Assembly: GCA_012270125.1 (NCBI GenBank)
Contig: JAAXIY010000033.1
Span: forward strand, 24,402 to 88,401
Direction of reading: 5' to 3'
Length of the DNA: 64,000 nt
DNA from: Paracoccaceae bacterium
GTDB lineage: Bacteria; Pseudomonadota; Alphaproteobacteria; Rhodobacterales; Rhodobacteraceae
Part shown: positions 59,348-64,000 of the stretch, piece after piece
Position numbering within the stretch: position 1 is the stretch's first letter
Layout: every line of letters begins with the position of its first letter
Notes under the pieces: model-generated
What the model was told of the DNA's origin: nothing
The model's database searches: none
The model's input: only the letters and a program-made list of their open reading frames with translations
Made by a program: the position numbers and the translations under genes

Positions 59348-59502
59348 GCGGGACCGCAACTGCCGTTAGGTTATCTCATTCCCGAGGACCTGTATTTACA
59401 GGTGGGCACCAGGTAACCAGGCCAGGGCCAGGACAGAGCCAGCTCCCTCGGAATTGCTTAAGGCCACCGGAATGCAACCATTACGAACAGAGCAGAACCC
59501 GC
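59348..59502 (+). ncRNA. ssrS: Structured intergenic RNA, 6S RNA (ssrS) candidate
   Basis: A G+C-rich island in AT-rich surroundings. Reading it as one long hairpin gives a closing helix GCGGG/CCCGC, then CTGC/GCAG, CGT/ACG and GGTT/AACC. A large asymmetric bubble follows, then ATTCC/GGAAT and CGAGG/CCTCG, and an apical domain with the perfect hairpin ACCTGTA-TT-TACAGGT. A closing stem, central bubble and terminal stem of about 155 nt is 6S architecture. The words TTCCCGAGGACCTGTATTT and CTCGGAATTGCTTAAGG recall conserved 6S segments. It lacks SRP and RNase P core motifs. Strand is inferred from those words. Confidence 0.5.
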
Positions 59503-59607
59503 ATTGAGAGGATATAATCCGTAGCTCGTGTAGTTTCAACTAAACTTAACTGAAAGAAATTTGAGCAAATTCTTGTTTTATATAATTTATCAGGCCAATT
59601 TAAATCC

Positions 59608-60045
59608 ATGAATTTAAAAGTATCCAAAAACGATACAAAAATCGCTCGTGGTGTCATGAGGCATTTTTCTCAAATGGGTTTGCCGAGTTTGAGTGAATAT
59701 TCACCGGTAAGAGGGTTGCGAGTAGATGTCATAGTGCTAGCTCCATCTGATGAAATTTGGATAGTAGAATGCAAGTCTAGCAAAATTGATTTTAAATCTG
59801 ATAAAAAGTGGCAAAATTATTTAGAATGGTGTGATAGATATTTTTGGGCAGTGGACAGTGATTTCCCAAAAGATATTTTACCTTTTGATACTGGTCTGAT
59901 CATTGCAGACTCTTATGATGCAAAAATCCTTAGAGAATCTCCTCTAAATAAACTACCTGCGACTAGGCGAAAAAAAATAGTTAGGTCAATGGCTAGTACT
60001 GCATGTAATAGATTGGCTGCGTATACTGATCCGATAATAAGGTAG
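59608..60045 (+). CDS. mmcB: MmcB-family DNA repair-associated protein
   Basis: A 145-aa protein. RGVMRHFSQMGLPSLSEYSPVRGLRVDVIVL opens it. EIWIVECKSSKIDFKSDKKWQNYLEWCDRYFWAVD follows, in which Asp, Glu-x-Lys form a PD-(D/E)XK-like nuclease pattern. MmcB is linked to SOS-induced repair in Caulobacter; catalysis is unproven. The C-terminal TRRKKIVRSMASTACNRLA is basic. A TATAAT at 59513-59518 may be its -10 box. It is convergent with the small gene at 60046. Confidence 0.8.
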   Translation: MNLKVSKNDTKIARGVMRHFSQMGLPSLSEYSPVRGLRVDVIVLAPSDEIWIVECKSSKIDFKSDKKWQNYLEWCDRYFWAVDSDFPKDILPFDTGLIIADSYDAKILRESPLNKLPATRRKKIVRSMASTACNRLAAYTDPIIR

Positions 60046-60240
60046 CTAGCTTTTTTTTGAAAGTTTCCGAGCAGCTTGTGCAGCTAGTTTAATTTCTTCG
60101 GCAATTTCTTCAGCTTCCTCAGGATCAAAATCCATTGGAATTTCAGTTTGACCAGCTGATACGTAAATTCTTACCATACCAATATCGGTAGGGCCGATTT
60201 GCAAATTTGCTTCTATATCAGATTGTTTATTTATTCCCAT
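60046..60240 (-). CDS. Small conserved protein, DUF6324-like (64 aa)
   Basis: A 64-aa soluble protein of the kind found across Rhodobacterales. It starts MGINKQSDIEANLQIGPTD, then VRIYVSAGQTEIPMDFDPEEA, and ends in an acidic-then-basic helix (AEEIAEEIKLAAQAARKLSKKS). A ribosome site AAGAGGAAAG precedes the ATG. The function is unknown. It abuts the mmcB stop tail to tail. Confidence 0.75.
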   Translation of the reverse strand: MGINKQSDIEANLQIGPTDIGMVRIYVSAGQTEIPMDFDPEEAEEIAEEIKLAAQAARKLSKKS

Positions 60241-60346
60241 TGCTTTCCTCTTAAGATTGGCTTGGCTTAATATTCACAGTTTGATTTTGCAAGTGTTAGG
60301 TTAGGTTCAAAAACTGTTTTAAGGTCGTTAAAAAAGAGAATTTAAC

Positions 60347-60375
60347 TTGCATTTGGTAATCGGCAGGGATACATC
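60347..60375 (+). promoter_or_regulatory. Possible tRNA-His promoter
   Basis: TTGCAT (60347-60352), 17-base spacer, TACATC (60370-60375). The expected start lies 4 bases before the tRNA. Confidence 0.35.
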
Positions 60376-60385
60376 GCGAGGGTGG

Positions 60386-60462
60386 GCCGCCTTAGCTCAG
60401 TTGGTTAGAGCGCTGGATTGTGGATCCAGAGGTCCCCCGTTCGAGCCGGGGAGGCGGTACCA
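60386..60462 (+). tRNA. tRNA-His (GTG)
   Basis: 77 bases with CCA encoded. The acceptor GCCGCCT pairs with AGGCGGT, G1 opposite U72. The D arm is GCTC...GAGC, the anticodon stem CTGGA/TCCAG holds loop TTGTGGA, with GTG at 60420-60422. The T arm is CCCCG-TTCGAGC-CGGGG. Discriminator 73 is A, as expected for alphaproteobacterial tRNA-His that lacks the G-1:C73 identity pair. Confidence 0.97.
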
Positions 60463-60487
60463 TTAAAATCTGCTTCTTACCAACCTT

Positions 60488-62287
60488 TTAACCATCCATT
60501 TTGAGCGCTGAAATAAACGCTTCCTGTGGAATATCAACCTTGCCGAACTGTCGCATTCGTTTTTTGCCGGCTTTTTGCTTATCTAAAAGCTTTCTCTTTC
60601 GAGTAGCATCACCACCATAGCACTTTGCTGTAACATCTTTTCGAAGAGCTGCTAGGGTTTCACGAGCTATCACTTTTCCTCCAATGGCCGCTTGTATTGG
60701 AATTTTAAACATATGTCTTGGAATTAAATCTTTTAATTTCTCACACATGGCTCGGCCACGCATTTCCGCTCTATCCCTGTGTACCATAATGGATAAGGCG
60801 TCAACTGGCTCTTCATTCACAAGAATAGACATTTTAACAAGATTATCTTGGCGGTATCCAGTCATTTGATAGTCAAATGATGCATATCCTTTGGTTACCG
60901 ATTTTAACCTATCGTAAAAATCGAATACCACTTCGTTTAATGGTAGATCATAAACTACCATTGCACGTGAGCCTGCATACGTTAAGTCCTCTTGTATACC
61001 TCTGCGGTCCTGACAAAGTTTAAGTACATCGCCAAGGTAATCGTCTGGCACCAATATAGTGGCTTTAATCCTAGGTTCCTCTAGATGATCTACTTTGCTT
61101 AAATCAGGCATGTCGGCTGGATTATGTAATTCGATACAGCTACTATCTTTCATGTAAATATGATAAATAACGGACGGTGCTGTTGTAATCAGTTCTATAT
61201 CGTATTCTCGTTCTATACGGTCCCTTATAACTTCAAGATGCAATAAGCCCAAAAACCCGCACCGGAAGCCAAAACCTAGTGCTGCAGAGGTCTCCATTTC
61301 GAAACTGAAAGAGGCATCATTCAAGGCTAATTTCTCAATCGCGTCTCTTAAGTCTTCAAATTCAGAGCTATCTACTGGAAATAGGCCACAAAAAACAACT
61401 GGTTGGCTAGGATTAAATCCTGGCAAAGGTTCTTCTGCTCCCTTTTTCTCGTGGGTAATTGTATCACCGACCCTAGTATCTCTAACTTGTTTAATTGATG
61501 CGGTTATGAAACCTATTTCACCTGGCCCTAACTGTTCAGTTGACTGCATTTCAGGACGAAATACGCCTATTCTATCTACTGTGTGGACAGAGCCATTAGA
61601 AAACATCTTTATTTTGTCACCTTTTTCTAAAACCCCATCCATAATTCGGACTAATACAACAACTCCAAGGTAAGCATCGTACCAGCTATCTACTAGCATG
61701 GCTTTTAGTGGCGAATTTCTTTCACCTTTTGGATGAGGAAGCTTTGTGACAATGGCTTCTAGGGTTTCTTGTATTCCAAGGCCAGACTTTGCAGAAACTT
61801 CTAATGCCTCTGAGGCATCAATACCTATAACATCCTCAATTTGCTCTGATACCCTCTCGCAGTCAGAAGCTGGTAAATCGATTTTATTTAAAACAGGTAC
61901 AATTTCATGATCTGCGTCTATTGCTTGATAGACGTTTGCGAGCGTTTGGGCTTCTACACCCTGAGTACTATCAACAACCAATAACGATCCCTCAACAGCC
62001 CTCATTGATCGAGAAACTTCATAAGCAAAGTCCACATGACCCGGTGTGTCAATTAAATTTAAGACATACTTTTCCCCATTGGAAGCCGTATAATCTATTC
62101 GAACGGTGTTAGCTTTAATCGTAATTCCGCGTTCCCGCTCAATATCCATACTGTCCAAAAGCTGCTCTTTCATGTCGCGGTCAGCAACTGTATTAGTCGA
62201 TTGGATTAATCGATCTGCGAGTGTAGACTTGCCGTGGTCAATGTGTGCTACAATTGAAAAGTTTCTTATTTTTTCGATATCTACCAT
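60488..62287 (-). CDS. lepA: Elongation factor 4 (LepA)
   Basis: Translational GTPase that remodels stalled or mis-translocated ribosomes. The 599-aa length is exact for the family. G1 is [15 protein letters not shown]3 DTPGHVDF and G4 NKIDLP, followed by the EF-G-like domains and the LepA-specific C-terminus ([29 protein letters not shown], then [10 protein letters not shown]). ATG 62285-62287 gives the standard N-terminus [12 protein letters not shown]; the frame is open to TTG 62323. Confidence 0.97.
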   Translation of the reverse strand: MVDIEKIRNFSIVAHIDHGKSTLADRLIQSTNTVADRDMKEQLLDSMDIERERGITIKANTVRIDYTASNGEKYVLNLIDTPGHVDFAYEVSRSMRAVEGSLLVVDSTQGVEAQTLANVYQAIDADHEIVPVLNKIDLPASDCERVSEQIEDVIGIDASEALEVSAKSGLGIQETLEAIVTKLPHPKGERNSPLKAMLVDSWYDAYLGVVVLVRIMDGVLEKGDKIKMFSNGSVHTVDRIGVFRPEMQSTEQLGPGEIGFITASIKQVRDTRVGDTITHEKKGAEEPLPGFNPSQPVVFCGLFPVDSSEFEDLRDAIEKLALNDASFSFEMETSAALGFGFRCGFLGLLHLEVIRDRIEREYDIELITTAPSVIYHIYMKDSSCIELHNPADMPDLSKVDHLEEPRIKATILVPDDYLGDVLKLCQDRRGIQEDLTYAGSRAMVVYDLPLNEVVFDFYDRLKSVTKGYASFDYQMTGYRQDNLVKMSILVNEEPVDALSIMVHRDRAEMRGRAMCEKLKDLIPRHMFKIPIQAAIGGKVIARETLAALRKDVTAKCYGGDATRKRKLLDKQKAGKKRMRQFGKVDIPQEAFISALKMDG

Positions 62288-62398
62288 AGCCAAGGATATG
62301 TGGTTATTTTTGTGTTTGGTCAAGGTGTTAAAATATCAATAACTTAGCTCAGCGATAACTCGAGTTGTGCTTTGAGAAACAATTATTAAATCTGCCTG

Positions 62399-63151
62399 TT
62401 AACTAAAAAATAATCGTGCTGCACTTTCAAATTCGCGAGGCTTTTCGGCGTGTAGCCAATGACCTGCTTCTTTAAAAGTGGCAAACCTCGCTTTAGTAAA
62501 TAAGGACTTTATAAGTTTTCGATGCTCCGATTTAATATAGTCGCTTTTTTCACCTTTCAAAAATAAGGAATGGCCTGAAAACTCACTTTCTATTTTTGGA
62601 AAACTTAGAATCTCAGACATTTCTGATCGCAAAACTTTAAGATTTAGTTTCCAACGCTTGGCTTTTATATCTAAAGACTGGGTAAAAAAGTTTTGTAGTG
62701 ATTTATCTTCTACAAATTTAGACAAAGCCAAAGTGGCATCTGATCTTTTTTCTACTTTTGACAGATCGACTTTTTGCATGGCTTCTATAAATTGAGATTG
62801 GTCATGTTCATATTTTACTGGCGCAATATCAGCAATTATTAAATTTCTTACAAGATTGGGACGTTTTAAAGCCAAGACCATTGCAGCTTTTCCTCCCATT
62901 GAGTGACCTATAATATTAGGCTTTATGTTTAACGAATTAATCACCTCAACTAAGTCATCCGCCATGACATGATAATTATGAGTGTCTAACCAAGGACTAT
63001 CCCCGTGATTTCGTAAATCAACTGTAATTACAAAGAATTGATCCGATAATCTTTTAGCAATAACCCCCCAATTTCTTCCTGAACCATAAAGTCCATGAAC
63101 AATCATAACTGGAGGAGATTTTTCATCTCCAAAGGTCATATAATTCAGCAT
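62399..63151 (-). CDS. Alpha/beta hydrolase (YbfF-like esterase)
   Basis: A 250-aa enzyme of the alpha/beta hydrolase fold. HGLYGSGRNW forms the oxyanion region, VDLRNHGDSPW follows, the nucleophile elbow is GHSMGGKAAM near residue 84, and the catalytic His lies in EAGHWLHAEKP. The closest known group is the YbfF/ABHD11 acyl esterases. It is divergent from the SRAP gene. Confidence 0.85.
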   Translation of the reverse strand: MLNYMTFGDEKSPPVMIVHGLYGSGRNWGVIAKRLSDQFFVITVDLRNHGDSPWLDTHNYHVMADDLVEVINSLNIKPNIIGHSMGGKAAMVLALKRPNLVRNLIIADIAPVKYEHDQSQFIEAMQKVDLSKVEKRSDATLALSKFVEDKSLQNFFTQSLDIKAKRWKLNLKVLRSEMSEILSFPKIESEFSGHSLFLKGEKSDYIKSEHRKLIKSLFTKARFATFKEAGHWLHAEKPREFESAARLFFS

Positions 63152-63205
63152 CTAATTTTAATATCTCCTGCTGACAAGTTTTGTAACTGAAAGTATAGAT
63201 GGGCT

Positions 63206-63865
63206 ATGTGTGGGCGATTTGCAATTACATTACCATCTGACGCAATGGCGCAGCTTTTCGATGCAAAACCTGCAAATAATTTGCCTGATGTCCCAAATTT
63301 TAATGTATGTCCAACGAACTTAATCCATGTAATCACGGCAGATCAGTTTGGAAGAAAGCTTGAAAGTATAAGGTGGGGTTTTGTTCCAGTATGGTACAAA
63401 AAAATAAATGCTGGCCCACTTTTAATTAACGCTAGAAGCGAGACACTTGCTAATAAACCCGCTTTTGCCAAAGCTTGCCGTCAGAGAAGATGTTTGATCC
63501 CATGCTTTGGATTTTATGAATGGAGTTTGGACAACCAAGGAAAAAAAATACCCTGGTTTGTCAAAAGGCAAGATAATGAGCCATTGGTTTTTGGTGGGGT
63601 TTGGGAAGAATGGAGTAGCGAAAGTGAGAAAATTAAGACTTGTGCAATTGTAACAACCCCAAGCAATCGTAGCATGTCAGCCATCCATCACCGCTTGCCT
63701 CTCATTCTTGAAAAAAACCAGTGGGGCTTTTGGTTAGGTGAAAAGGGGCATGGCGCTTCTGCTTTAATGACTCCTACAGATGATAAAATCTTAACGGCCT
63801 ACAAAGTATCGCCCGCTATAAACTCTAACAAGTCTCTTGGCCCTGAACTAATAACTCCTATTTAG
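63206..63865 (+). CDS. SOS response-associated peptidase family protein (SRAP, YedK/HMCES)
   Basis: A 219-aa protein that, by family knowledge, forms a covalent link with abasic sites in single-stranded DNA. The essential Cys2 follows Met1 directly (MCGRFAIT), so the start is fixed. RWGFVPVWYK, LINARSETLANKPAF, CLIPCFGFYEW with its Glu and SAIHHRLPLIL with its His are all present. The sequence appears complete and active. Confidence 0.93.
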   Translation: MCGRFAITLPSDAMAQLFDAKPANNLPDVPNFNVCPTNLIHVITADQFGRKLESIRWGFVPVWYKKINAGPLLINARSETLANKPAFAKACRQRRCLIPCFGFYEWSLDNQGKKIPWFVKRQDNEPLVFGGVWEEWSSESEKIKTCAIVTTPSNRSMSAIHHRLPLILEKNQWGFWLGEKGHGASALMTPTDDKILTAYKVSPAINSNKSLGPELITPI

Positions 63866-63903
63866 AGCTTTGTGAGTTTTTATCTAATTATTACCCTATC
63901 GAC

Positions 63904-63932
63904 TTGACGGAGAATACTCATTCTACTATCAC
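63904..63932 (+). promoter_or_regulatory. Predicted tRNA-Gly promoter
   Basis: TTGACG (63904-63909), 17-base spacer, TATCAC (63927-63932). The same -35 word serves tRNA-Tyr in this window. Confidence 0.5.
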
Positions 63933-63945
63933 CAGAATTCGTTGA

Positions 63946-64000
63946 GCGGGTATGGTGAAATGGTATCATAAGAGCCTTCCAAGCTTAAGGTGCGGGTTCG
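63946..64000 (+). tRNA. tRNA-Gly (TCC), 3' part beyond the window
   Basis: The first 55 bases are present: acceptor GCGGGTA, D arm TGGTG...TATCA, anticodon loop CTTCCAA with TCC at 63978-63980, and the start of the T arm (GCGGGTTCG). The window ends inside the T loop. Confidence 0.85.

Noticed and set aside
59348..59502. SRP RNA or RNase P RNA as the identity of the structured interval
   Set aside because: It lacks the SRP GGAAGGAAGCAGCC-type core and is too short for RNase P, despite local similarity (ACCAGGTAACCAGG, CAGAACCCG).

Overview
The window is AT-rich, tightly packed DNA, with many ATGA/TAATG stop-start overlaps. It most resembles a streamlined marine alphaproteobacterium of the Rhodobacterales/Roseobacter type that carries out aerobic anoxygenic photosynthesis. 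The evidence is the gene order ppaA-ppsR / bchFNBHLM-lhaA-puhABC-acsF-puhE-hemA-cycA, the oxygen-dependent cyclase AcsF, the spheroidene monooxygenase CrtA, and a tRNA-His with A73. No species name can be given from the sequence alone.

Region 1 (1-30.7 kb) is a photosynthesis gene block. On the minus strand, bchG, a Bch2/PucC-type gene, bchP, idi and bciA finish bacteriochlorophyll and supply isoprenoid. ppaA/aerR-ppsR encode the redox/B12-linked regulator pair. On the plus strand one long superoperon runs from bchF to hemA: 3-vinyl hydratase, dark-operative reductase NBL, Mg-chelatase H, methyltransferase M, antenna and reaction-centre assembly genes, AcsF, and ALA synthase. It closes with a hairpin and is followed by cycA (cytochrome c2). 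Convergent to cycA is bchO-bchD-bchI-crtA. Divergent from crtA is crtI-crtB. TGT-N12-ACA sites, the PpsR/CrtJ recognition pattern, lie at the bchG, bchF and crtI starts. crtC/D/E/F, bchC/X/Y/Z and the puf operon are absent, so the pathway must be completed elsewhere.

Region 2 (30.8-55.9 kb) is a carbohydrate-acid catabolic island. A minus-strand block (enolase-superfamily dehydratase, 2-hydroxyacid dehydrogenase, FAH-family hydrolase, IlvD/Edd sugar-acid dehydratase, SDR dehydrogenase) looks like a non-phosphorylating aldonate pathway. A divergent plus-strand block holds a DenD-like erythronate dehydrogenase, a TRAP transporter, a UxaA/GarD-type dehydratase, four beta-hydroxyacid dehydrogenases, three Gfo/Idh/MocA oxidoreductases, a DMT transporter, an SDR, a TIM-barrel isomerase, an Ldh2-family dehydrogenase, mannonate dehydratase UxuA, an IolB-like isomerase and a HAD phosphatase. 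No transcriptional regulator is seen in the island. The substrate is not identifiable by reading.

Region 3 (55.9-64 kb) is housekeeping: tRNA-Tyr, an RlmB-type methyltransferase, ribB(A)-ribH-nusB, a structured intergenic RNA candidate resembling 6S RNA, an MmcB-like protein, a DUF6324-like small protein, tRNA-His, lepA, an alpha/beta hydrolase, an SRAP (YedK/HMCES) protein and the first 55 bases of tRNA-Gly(TCC).
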